Assembly: GCA_017527945.1 (NCBI GenBank)
Contig: JAFXPL010000087.1
Coordinates: forward strand, 1-11,651
Direction: 5' to 3'
Source of the DNA: Bacteroidales bacterium
GTDB taxonomy: Bacteria; Bacteroidota; Bacteroidia; Bacteroidales; WCHB1-69
DNA: 11,651 nt
The translations under genes and the position numbers were made by a program. This document shows, one piece after another, positions 1 through 5,600 of this stretch. How positions within the stretch are numbered: position 1 is the first letter of the stretch; every line of letters starts with the position of its first letter. Below the pieces are notes generated by a model, which made no database searches, had not been told where the DNA came from, and saw only the letters and a list, made by a program, of their open reading frames with translations.

Positions 1-351
1 ATCCTGCTGATGTGCCTCGGCAAAGCCGACAAAACGACGATGTTCTACCTTTTCGTGGCCGGGAATGTGCTCTACTACGCCGTCGGAATCGTCCTGGCCA
101 TCGTGTTGAAGGACAACCGCGCCTTCTGCAAGTACATCTGCCCGATCACCGTCTTCCTAAAGCCGATGAGCTACTTCTCGTTACTGCGCATCAAGTGCGA
201 CGAGGCGAAGTGCATCCATTGCGACAAGTGCCTGAAAGTCTGCCCGATGGAGGTGGAGGTCAACAACAATTCGCGCAAGCGGAAGAACGCCACCGAGTGC
301 ATCCTCTGCCAGCAGTGCAAGAAGGCGTGTCCAGTGGAGGCGCTGAAATAG
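1..351 (+). CDS. Membrane-bound 4Fe-4S ferredoxin protein, NapH-like, C-terminal part
   Basis: The frame is open from the first base, so this is the C-terminal end (about 116 residues) of a longer gene. Counting from the Met at base 10, a hydrophobic segment at about 11-33 is followed by a CxxxCP motif (C40, C44-P45), typical of polytopic ferredoxin-type membrane proteins of the NapH/YccM/CcoG group. Two complete 4Fe-4S ligand sets follow: C68, C71, C74, C78-P and C97, C100, C103, C107-P. Such proteins pass electrons between the membrane and redox partners on the cytoplasmic side. The partner here cannot be told because the N-terminus and upstream neighbours are missing. It is convergent with the WG-repeat gene, and a repeat element (355-420) starts three bases after its TAG stop. 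The domain call is firm; the exact subfamily is uncertain. Confidence 0.85.
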   Translation: MLLMCLGKADKTTMFYLFVAGNVLYYAVGIVLAIVLKDNRAFCKYICPITVFLKPMSYFSLLRIKCDEAKCIHCDKCLKVCPMEVEVNNNSRKRKNATECILCQQCKKACPVEALK

Positions 352-354
352 TTC

Positions 355-420
355 TTTCTCGCAGATCTCGCAGACTGACGCAGGCTCTTTTTTCTGCGCA
401 AATCAGCGGGTTGTGCGGAA
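355..420 (-). repeat. Intergenic repeat copy 1 (post-stop element)
   Basis: This is one copy of the window's approximately 70-bp repeat family. On the plus strand it reads as a string of CGCAGA units, then TCTGCGCAAATCAGCG, then a G-rich end. It lies between two convergent genes: it starts just after the stop of the plus-strand ferredoxin gene and ends seven bases before the stop of the minus-strand WG gene. A GCAG...CTGC inner hairpin around a T-rich loop and flanking T/A runs would suit a bidirectional terminator. It is oriented like every other copy. Confidence 0.75.
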
Positions 421-427
421 TTTACAA

Positions 428-907
428 TCAGTATTTATCCAAAACCTTTCCCTGCTTGTCGAGTTCAAACCAATGGCCTCGACCTTTCATCACCTGCACT
501 TTGCCGAACTGGAATCTGCCAGCGAGATCGTATTTTAACGGAATGACCACATTCCCTGTTGTATCAATATAGCCCCATTTCTTCTTCAGACACACTCCCG
601 CTCTTTCTTCATAAAAATAAGACACATTCTTGAATTGCGGTTTGATGACTATGATTGCATTTGTGTCAGCGAATCCCCACTGGTCCCCAACACGCACCGG
701 TATCAAGCCGTCTTTACCCCACCAGGGATAATCTTCGTATGCCTTAAACCCTTCAATGGATGAATCCACGATACGACACTTCTCCCCGAATTGTTCAATC
801 CAAGCATCCCTTGTCATCTGTTCCGATTGTCCGTCTGTATTTTGCGCCAAACAATTTACGGAGAACATCATCGCGAGAGTGCATACTAAAAACAGTGTTT
901 TATTCAT
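428..907 (-). CDS. Secreted WG-repeat protein, 159 residues
   Basis: I chose the ATG at 907, because it begins a clear signal peptide (K3, then a hydrophobic stretch to about 18, likely cleaved near NCLAQ, residues 18-22). A GTG-started extension to 943 would hide the signal. Cys19 lacks a good lipobox, so secretion to the periplasm or beyond is more likely than lipidation. The mature protein carries two to three WG (KWG) repeats: VGDQWGFADTN (73-83), KKKWGYIDTTGNVVIP (108-123) and a worn third one near 140-155. Such repeats form small beta-rich units. Their function is generally unknown, and I cannot assign one here. Two to three repeats is short for the family. A -7 box at 984-991 should drive it, and repeat copy 1 follows its stop by seven bases. 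Confidence 0.75.
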   Translation of the reverse strand: MNKTLFLVCTLAMMFSVNCLAQNTDGQSEQMTRDAWIEQFGEKCRIVDSSIEGFKAYEDYPWWGKDGLIPVRVGDQWGFADTNAIIVIKPQFKNVSYFYEERAGVCLKKKWGYIDTTGNVVIPLKYDLAGRFQFGKVQVMKGRGHWFELDKQGKVLDKY

Positions 908-983
908 CTTTTCTAATGTTATTCTTGCAAAGGTCATAATCACAAACGAGCATTTTTATTAAACGGTATCTTGTAAAACAACG

Positions 984-1014
984 CAAAAATATAAAATTCA
1001 GCTTAATAAAGCTC
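984..1014 (-). promoter_or_regulatory. Promoter of the WG-repeat gene
   Basis: The minus strand carries TATTTTTG (plus-strand 984-991), a perfect match to the Bacteroidota -7 consensus TAnnTTTG. CTTG lies at 1011-1014, one mismatch from the TTTG -33 element. The gap is 19 bases, the usual spacing. A perfect 5-bp palindrome, AGCTT-AATA-AAGCT (1000-1013), sits between the two elements and overlaps the -33 box, so it could be an operator. The predicted 5' leader is about 70 bases. Confidence 0.55.
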
Positions 1015-1033
1015 AAGTTTCTCTTTCGTTAAT

Positions 1034-1095
1034 TTTCTCCCGCAGATCTCGCAGATTAACGCAGTTTTTTTCTGCGAAAATCAGCGTGCTCTGCA
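1034..1095 (-). repeat. Intergenic repeat copy 2
   Basis: It matches copy 1 over most of its length, with the shared CCCGCAGATCTCGCAGA start and the ATCAGCG core near the other end. The inner hairpin is GCAG/CTGC around a run of T. It is the only copy with no sizeable gene immediately on its right. The nearest stop codon in the expected place is that of the small minus-strand ORF at 1120-1233, 24 bases away. Confidence 0.75.
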
Positions 1096-1119
1096 TAAAT
1101 GTGGAAGTCCTTACTGTAT

Positions 1120-1233
1120 TTATTCGGTGACACTTCTTAACAAAGTCATCCATTTGTCCATCCATCCCGCCAATGGGGCGGGACTGCTAAGCATTCCGCC
1201 GTTGTATTGGAGGTTGAGCATAGAGAAACGCAT
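1120..1233 (-). CDS. Possible small protein, 37 residues, unknown
   Basis: An ATG-started minus-strand frame encodes a 37-residue peptide beginning MRFSMLNLQYNGG and ending in TLLRSVTE. It has no recognisable domain and no strong ribosome binding site. The reading frame stays open upstream, without another start, to about base 1290. Three points favour it: two tandem -7 boxes about 115-130 bases upstream (1349-1364), repeat copy 2 starting 24 bases after its stop in the orientation seen behind real genes, and no overlapping gene. Against it are its short length and the stable hairpin (1165-1183) inside it. It may equally be a gene remnant or a non-coding transcript. Confidence 0.22.
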   Translation of the reverse strand: MRFSMLNLQYNGGMLSSPAPLAGWMDKWMTLLRSVTE

Positions 1234-1348
1234 TCGATACCAAGGACTATATTTTTTCGTATAGACAGCGAGGCTTCCTCTTTCTATTCAATACATTGGA
1301 AAGTTCGATTTTGTGTAACACCCATACACTTTTCCGATCTTTCGACTG

Positions 1349-1364
1349 CAAAAATACAAAAATA
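1349..1364 (-). promoter_or_regulatory. Tandem TATTTTTG boxes (candidate promoter)
   Basis: Plus-strand CAAAAATA occurs twice in a row (1349-1356 and 1357-1364), which is TATTTTTG-TATTTTTG on the minus strand. Both copies match the Bacteroidota -7 consensus. I find no clear TTTG at the right -33 distance, so activity is unsure. Any transcript would run through the small ORF at 1120-1233 and end at repeat copy 2. Confidence 0.35.
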
Positions 1365-1390
1365 TTCATTCACCTTTTCTGTTAATCTTT

Positions 1391-1470
1391 AAAAAAATTC
1401 CCTGCGGACTGTGCAGAAACACAGAACTTCTCCTACATGATACAAATCAGTCATGTTCTGCGGGAAAAAA
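1391..1470 (-). repeat. Intergenic repeat copy 6, divergent member
   Basis: It starts ten bases after the Fic stop codon and keeps the family's outline: TTCCCTGCGG at one end, TTCTGCGGGAA at the other, and the ACAAATCAG core in between. The middle differs, with a CATGA...TCATG hairpin (about 1436-1455) in place of the CGCAGA/TCTGCG one. A-runs on one side and T-runs on the other side support a terminator role for the Fic gene. I call it a diverged relative with moderate confidence. Confidence 0.45.
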
Positions 1471-1480
1471 TATTTTGCAT

Positions 1481-2509
1481 TTATTTCAACACCTCCCAAT
1501 GTCCGCTCTTGTTGCTGCCGACGCGGATGATATAGCCCGCTGCTTTCAGCTCGCCAAGGCGGCGCTTGACAGTGGCCTCGGACACGCCCAACAGTGTACC
1601 ATACGCTGCATAATTGAGACCGTTGTCTTTCAACACAGCCTGATAGAGCCGTTCCGTTATCGGGTCAGCGAAACGTTTTATCGGGTCAGAAAGTGGTTTT
1701 ATCGGGTCAGCGGACTGGGATTTCCTGAATCCCTCAATCTCTTTGCGGATGTTGCGGGTGTGCTGTTCCAGCATAAACCGACGGAATGGCTCTGTGCTTT
1801 CCTGATCCCTTGAATCAACCAACGACTGGATGTACTCTGCTTTGTCAGCTTTGTCGATTTTCACGGGCACCAGTCCGAATTCATATTGAAGATGATTCAT
1901 CACCAATCTGGACATGCGACCGTTGCCATCTACCCAGGGATGAATGGTCACCAATTGATAATGGGCATCGAACGTCAACAGGTATTTGGCGATTAAGTCG
2001 TTAGAATTGACAAGTTGCCGTCTCATTTCGTTCAACTGCAGACAGAACTCCTGCAATTTTTCCGGAACTTTCCGATAATCCATATAGGAGCGTCCACCGA
2101 TTCCTGCGGTGACGCTGACTAAGCGCAACTCCCCTTTGGACGCGTCAAATGAACCTTGCGCGGTATTGTACGCACTTCCAGTGTTTTTCATAACCAGTGC
2201 GGACATTGTTTTCAGCATTTCCACGGAAAAATCCTTATGCTGCTCGGCAAGCTGCATTGAATGCGTGTAAGCAGCTTTCAGATCGAGGTTCATCAGCTGT
2301 TCCTGCATACTTCGTCCCTTCGCGGAAATGCCCTCATCGAACAGCAGCTGGTTCTCAATTTCCGTGACGGTACTCCCCTCGATAGCCGTGGAATGGGTAA
2401 TAATGGAATACAGATAGAACTTTTTGTAGTCTATCTGTTCCGCAATCCCCAACGACTGGTACTCATTGAGTGTGTCAAGCAGTTGTTGTTCCTGTTTCGT
2501 GACCATCAT
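1481..2509 (-). CDS. Fic-domain protein adenylyltransferase with winged-helix tail
   Basis: The 342-residue protein starts at an ATG doublet (2509 or 2506). Residues 190-201 give the Fic active site HPWVDGNGRMSR, matching HxFxxGNGRxxR with Trp for Phe; H190 is the catalytic base. Residues 40-45 (STAIEG) match the (S/T)xxxE(G/N) inhibitory helix, placed N-terminal as in class II Fic proteins, with E44 expected to block ATP. The enzyme would transfer AMP from ATP to a protein hydroxyl. After a linker with three heptad repeats (DPIKPLS, DPIKRFA, DPITERL; 268-288), residues 289-342 form a winged helix with a recognition-helix-like stretch (SEATVKRRLGELKAAGY). This tail suggests DNA binding, perhaps self-regulation. 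There is no antitoxin gene beside it. A -7 box (2526-2533) lies just upstream. The target is unknown. Confidence 0.93.
   Translation of the reverse strand: MMVTKQEQQLLDTLNEYQSLGIAEQIDYKKFYLYSIITHSTAIEGSTVTEIENQLLFDEGISAKGRSMQEQLMNLDLKAAYTHSMQLAEQHKDFSVEMLKTMSALVMKNTGSAYNTAQGSFDASKGELRLVSVTAGIGGRSYMDYRKVPEKLQEFCLQLNEMRRQLVNSNDLIAKYLLTFDAHYQLVTIHPWVDGNGRMSRLVMNHLQYEFGLVPVKIDKADKAEYIQSLVDSRDQESTEPFRRFMLEQHTRNIRKEIEGFRKSQSADPIKPLSDPIKRFADPITERLYQAVLKDNGLNYAAYGTLLGVSEATVKRRLGELKAAGYIIRVGSNKSGHWEVLK
1657..1710 (-). repeat. In-frame 21-bp tandem repeat in the Fic gene
   Basis: The 12-base string TTATCGGGTCAG recurs with a 21-base period at 1657, 1678 and 1699 on the plus strand. It encodes the three DPI-containing heptads that join the Fic domain to the winged helix. 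Bases between the copies differ, so the repeat is older than a fresh duplication, but the period is a multiple of three and copy-number change would keep the frame. Confidence 0.8.
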
Positions 2510-2525
2510 AGTTGTTTTTCGGCTG

Positions 2526-2533
2526 CAAAAGTA
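2526..2533 (-). promoter_or_regulatory. -7 box of the Fic gene
   Basis: Minus-strand TACTTTTG (plus-strand CAAAAGTA) is a perfect TAnnTTTG match, 17 bases upstream of the first ATG. No clear TTTG -33 box is seen at 19-21 bases. The same extended block AGTACTTTTGCA precedes the flavodoxin gene. Initiation would give a very short leader. Confidence 0.5.
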
Positions 2534-2548
2534 CTATTTTCCCTGATA

Positions 2549-2620
2549 TTTCTCTCGCAGACTTCACAGACTGATGCAGACCATTTTCTGCGCAAATCAG
2601 CAAGTCCCGCGGGGAAAAAA
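2549..2620 (-). repeat. Intergenic repeat copy 3
   Basis: The copy lies between the Fic promoter and the stop codon of the dehydrogenase gene, starting five bases after that stop. On the minus strand it reads T-run, CCCCGCGGG, then the GCTGATTTGCGCAGAAAA core, then spaced TCTG units. The inner hairpin is TGCAGA/TCTGCG around a short loop. It should end the dehydrogenase transcript, and its far end reaches to within 20 bases of the Fic -7 box. Confidence 0.78.
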
Positions 2621-2625
2621 ATCGG

Positions 2626-3336
2626 TTAATCCTCTTTCACAATCGGGTAAAGCTCCACGAATTCGCCCTGGTGGCTTTGACCGTCGTTGATGAGCTCGGC
2701 CATCTTCTCACCTACCGTGTCGATGTCGTGGAAGCCGGGGAGACTCATGTTGCCGTTAAGGTCGGTGGTGGTGGGACCCGGGTGCACCGAGAAAATCTCC
2801 AACGGGGTGTTGTGCTGCTGGAACTCGATGGCCATCACGCCCATCATGGCGTTTTGGGCGGCCTTGCTCGTCACGTAGGCTAACGGATGCCAGTAGGGAC
2901 TGATTTCCGACGGCACGGTGACATTGACAATCCGGCCGTGGTTCTTCGCAAGCAGAGGCATCAGCAACTTGGTGAGCGCGAAAGTGCCGACGAAGTTCAC
3001 GTCGAGGGTCTCCCGGATGTCGCCGATTTCCGTATGGAGGCTGTCCACGCCCATGTCACCCGGGATGCCGGCATTGTTCACCAACAATGCAAGTTCAGGG
3101 TGTTTGTCATTCAGCTCGCGAGCGGCGTTTTCCACGCTCGCAAGGTCGGCCATTTCCACGCATACCCATCCGGGCACATCGATGCCCAAGGCGGTGAGTT
3201 CGCGGATGGCCTTCTCTGCACGTTCCTGATTTCGCGCTCCGATGATGATTCTCCAGCCGCTCAGGCCGAGATGTTTTGCAATGCCGAATCCGATTCCTTT
3301 GTTGGCCCCAGTGATGAATGCAGTCTTTTCTTTCAT
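2626..3336 (-). CDS. Short-chain dehydrogenase/reductase (SDR)
   Basis: The 236-residue protein is a full-length classical SDR, a Rossmann-fold NAD(P)(H)-dependent oxidoreductase of the cytoplasm. Cofactor motif TGANKGIG lies at 9-16, the adenine-ring motif NNAG at 87-90, structural N114 in DVNF, and the active-site YVTSK at Y154-K158. R35 and the following polar residues at the end of beta-2 (GARNQ) suggest NADPH preference. The catalytic Ser, expected 13 residues before the Tyr, is V141 here, with T140 and S143 as neighbours. The substrate is unknown; this group resembles carbonyl-reductase-like SDRs. The gene stands alone: 89 bases separate it from the propeller gene upstream, with a near-consensus TATTTTCG (3373-3380) in that gap, and repeat copy 3 follows its stop. 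Confidence 0.92.
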   Translation of the reverse strand: MKEKTAFITGANKGIGFGIAKHLGLSGWRIIIGARNQERAEKAIRELTALGIDVPGWVCVEMADLASVENAARELNDKHPELALLVNNAGIPGDMGVDSLHTEIGDIRETLDVNFVGTFALTKLLMPLLAKNHGRIVNVTVPSEISPYWHPLAYVTSKAAQNAMMGVMAIEFQQHNTPLEIFSVHPGPTTTDLNGNMSLPGFHDIDTVGEKMAELINDGQSHQGEFVELYPIVKED

Positions 3337-3425
3337 TTTTTAACGTTTAGAAATTTGTTTGATAAGAGGCCGCGAAAATACACTTTTATTGGTTTTCCCG
3401 AAGATTTTGGAAACTACCGTAAACC

Positions 3426-5459
3426 CTATTCCTCCCGCTTCCAGAGATAGTCCGCTATCTGTAACAGGAAACGGGCATTACCGAAACTCCCTTTGACGTA
3501 AAACTTCTCTGGAAGGCAGGCCGAGACCCAACGTGAAAGCGAAAGGCTGTAACACCGGAACGGGATGCCGTTGTATTCCGTCAACCACGGGATGAACCAG
3601 GCATATTCGTTACGCAAATTGAAATGGATGAAACTGAGCGTGTCTTGACTGCTGTTGACAATCTGCATCTCGAACCAATAGACTCCGCCAGTCGTCCTCC
3701 AATTTTCATCTTTGTACAGGATTTTCCGTACTGTGTTGGCACTCAGCGTGTCGATTCGATCTGGCACTGATTGGTAGAAATTCTCCGCATAATCATAATC
3801 AAAAGCATTAGTTCTTCTTCTGGGGTACACATACATCATGTCCTTTTTGTCCAATTCGTCCAATAGTTTGTAGTATTTCCGGCGGTCTTTTTCAGCGATT
3901 TGAAATTCGGCGATGTTGGGAATGCGGGCGTAGTCGCGGTTGATGTCGCGAAGGATGCTGTCCAATTCGTGACGACTGGCGGTATGCGGGAACTTTATGC
4001 TTTTCCGTTTGTATTTGGCGTTGGCTTTCGGAAAGCACGGATCATACTGGTCCAAAACCAACGTGGCATGGCTCGCCTGCAGATCGCCGTCAGATGTGAC
4101 AAGATAACGGACCGTGTCTCTACGATATTTGGTAAGCCCACCGCAGAGAACGACCTCGGTTATCGGTGCTTTCAGAAAACCCTCCAAAGGCGCGGAAAGG
4201 GTGTAAGGACACAGCTGATCGTCGGCAAGGGAGTACGTGTAATGCCGCTGCCCGTCCCAAAACAGCGCCACACTGTCACTTAATAGTTTGAATGTTTCGA
4301 CATCCATTGGGAGATACTGCTTGCGATACCATCTGCCATCCGATTTGTCGGCGAAGCAGAGCGTGTTGCGGAAGTCAACGCCCCAAAGCTGCTGGCCGCC
4401 GTCCCTCACCATATAGGGTTTTTCGATGCCCTCATCCGAAGTATAGCCACGGAAAGCGAAAACCACCCCATCCTCGTCTGCCTTGCAGAGGAAGCCACCG
4501 ACCGTCCATACATACAATTTTCCGTGATAGACAGCGGCCTCTGCAGGCTTTGCGGGCAGCGGTTCGCGGGTAAACGACCGGTAATCTGTGGGGGAACTGA
4601 AATCAAGCACGTCAAGATTGTCGGTGATGGCAATCAGATGTCCGCGCTCCCTGTCGGGATAAAAATCCGTGACCGTGACCGGAAAACGTTGCCACTGAAG
4701 GTTTTGAGAAGAGGAATAATAGACTTCCTTCCCTTGTTGAATCACCCATAAATCATTCCATATCAATACTTTGTTGATTTCTTTGCTTTCTCCTAACGGA
4801 GAGGGAATCCGTTTTGAAGTGCGCCAATTGTCTTCCGTCAGCAGGAGCGGAAAAGTGTCGTGCTTGATGTTGACTCCGGCCAACCCGTACTGCCCGTCGC
4901 GCATGTCTATTGCTGTAACGCCAGCCCAGTCATCGAATCTGACGGGAAGTTTCCGGAAGGTGAAAGTCTTGCCCTTGTCTTCGGAGAAATAGAGGATGTC
5001 ATTGTATCCGGATCCAGCTATCCAAACACGGCTATCTGCATCGCTACAAATATGCTTAAGGTGGACTTCTTCCCCGACTTGGAGTCGTGTCCAACTTTTA
5101 CCCCGGTCGTCGGTTCGATAATATAAACCCCAATCGTCAGATAGTCCGTAGAGGTCATAGTCGGAAATGACACATATAGCGGTGGAGGAGTCCAAAAAGG
5201 CAAAATCTCCAAGCTCAATCCACGTATTATCGTCTAGATCGAGCGGCGAGGCGCAATGCCAGTCGGAGTGGATGTCATCGGTGTAATAGACTTTGCCCTG
5301 CCCCGATGTCAGCCAGCAGGTTCCATCAGGCGCGAGCGCGAAGTTGGGAAAGCTGCCAAGCAAATCAAGTTCAGCACGATAGTCACGGTTTTCGTGCACC
5401 TGCGCTATGCCCGAGAACAGCAACGAGAGGATAACCAACACAAAGGAGATGTTTTTCAT
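3426..5459 (-). CDS. Exported beta-propeller-like protein with Asp-box repeats, 677 residues
   Basis: A signal peptide covers residues 1-20 or so (K3, hydrophobic core, SGIAQ), giving export to the periplasm or cell surface. The N-terminal 350-400 residues look like a beta-propeller built from BNR/Asp-box units: YRTDDRGKSW (114-123) and YFSEDKGKTF (157-166) fit S/T-x-D-x-G-x-S/T-W/F well, and LLTEDNWRTS (206-215) and YSSSQNLQW (248-256) are weaker ones. This resembles sortilin/YCF48-like propellers more than a sialidase, since I see no arginine triad. Residues from about 500 form a charged, helical region and then a beta-rich C-terminal part that I do not recognise. There is no T9SS-type or cell-wall anchor signal I can be sure of. 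A possible promoter lies at 5476-5508. Function is unknown. Confidence 0.75.
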   Translation of the reverse strand: MKNISFVLVILSLLFSGIAQVHENRDYRAELDLLGSFPNFALAPDGTCWLTSGQGKVYYTDDIHSDWHCASPLDLDDNTWIELGDFAFLDSSTAICVISDYDLYGLSDDWGLYYRTDDRGKSWTRLQVGEEVHLKHICSDADSRVWIAGSGYNDILYFSEDKGKTFTFRKLPVRFDDWAGVTAIDMRDGQYGLAGVNIKHDTFPLLLTEDNWRTSKRIPSPLGESKEINKVLIWNDLWVIQQGKEVYYSSSQNLQWQRFPVTVTDFYPDRERGHLIAITDNLDVLDFSSPTDYRSFTREPLPAKPAEAAVYHGKLYVWTVGGFLCKADEDGVVFAFRGYTSDEGIEKPYMVRDGGQQLWGVDFRNTLCFADKSDGRWYRKQYLPMDVETFKLLSDSVALFWDGQRHYTYSLADDQLCPYTLSAPLEGFLKAPITEVVLCGGLTKYRRDTVRYLVTSDGDLQASHATLVLDQYDPCFPKANAKYKRKSIKFPHTASRHELDSILRDINRDYARIPNIAEFQIAEKDRRKYYKLLDELDKKDMMYVYPRRRTNAFDYDYAENFYQSVPDRIDTLSANTVRKILYKDENWRTTGGVYWFEMQIVNSSQDTLSFIHFNLRNEYAWFIPWLTEYNGIPFRCYSLSLSRWVSACLPEKFYVKGSFGNARFLLQIADYLWKREE

Positions 5460-5475
5460 ATTGAGTACATTTAAA

Positions 5476-5508
5476 CAACTTTACAATAATGACGCAAAAA
5501 GTGTCAAA
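5476..5508 (-). promoter_or_regulatory. Candidate promoter of the propeller gene
   Basis: On the minus strand TTTG (plus-strand 5505-5508) and TAAAGTTG (5476-5483, one mismatch to TAnnTTTG) are separated by 21 bases, within the normal Bacteroidota range. The start codon lies 16 bases further on. The -7 mismatch keeps confidence moderate. Confidence 0.4.
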
Positions 5509-5526
5509 AGGTTGCAGTCTGCCGTA

Positions 5527-5595
5527 ATTTTTTCCCGCAAACTTCGCGGAACATCGCAGACCCTTTCTGCGCAAATCAGCGAGTTCCGCGGGAAA
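5527..5595 (-). repeat. Intergenic repeat copy 4 (best-formed)
   Basis: This copy has a perfect 8-bp terminal inverted repeat, TTTCCCGC (5531-5538) with GCGGGAAA (5588-5595), and an inner hairpin CGCAGA (5555-5560) / TCTGCG (5566-5571) around a 5-base loop. A second perfect pair, CGCGGAA (5545-5551) / TTCCGCG (5584-5590), competes with the outer stem. T-runs precede it and A-runs follow. It begins five bases after the flavodoxin stop codon, so it likely ends that transcript. Confidence 0.82.
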
Positions 5596-5600
5596 GCAAA

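Larger units (their letters stand above)
1096..1390. other. Sparse intergenic stretch between repeat copies 2 and 6
   Basis: About 300 bases lie here without a convincing gene. I see a perfect 7-bp hairpin, TCCCGCC-AATGG-GGCGGGA (1165-1183), with no T tract on either side, so it is not a standard terminator. I also see the small minus-strand ORF at 1120-1233 and two adjacent minus-strand TATTTTTG boxes at 1349-1364. A longer plus-strand open frame (1207-1392) has no recognisable protein features and no promoter. The stretch may be the remains of a lost gene or a short transcription unit. Confidence 0.5.

Noticed and set aside
171..401. Minus-strand frame with an Arg/Ser-rich start
   Set aside because: Its N-terminal part is a translation of repeat copy 1 and the rest is antisense to the ferredoxin gene. 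A similar artefact occurs at 5383-5574 from repeat copy 4.
1165..1183. Strong GC hairpin as a terminator
   Set aside because: Neither strand has a T tract after the stem, so it does not fit an intrinsic terminator. It was kept only as a structural note.
1481..2509. Fic toxin-antitoxin or defence module
   Set aside because: No small antitoxin gene lies beside it, the inhibitory motif is within the protein, and no neighbouring gene belongs to a known defence family.
3426..5459. Sialidase
   Set aside because: Asp-boxes occur in many propellers; the arginine triad and Tyr/Glu pair of sialidases are not recognisable.
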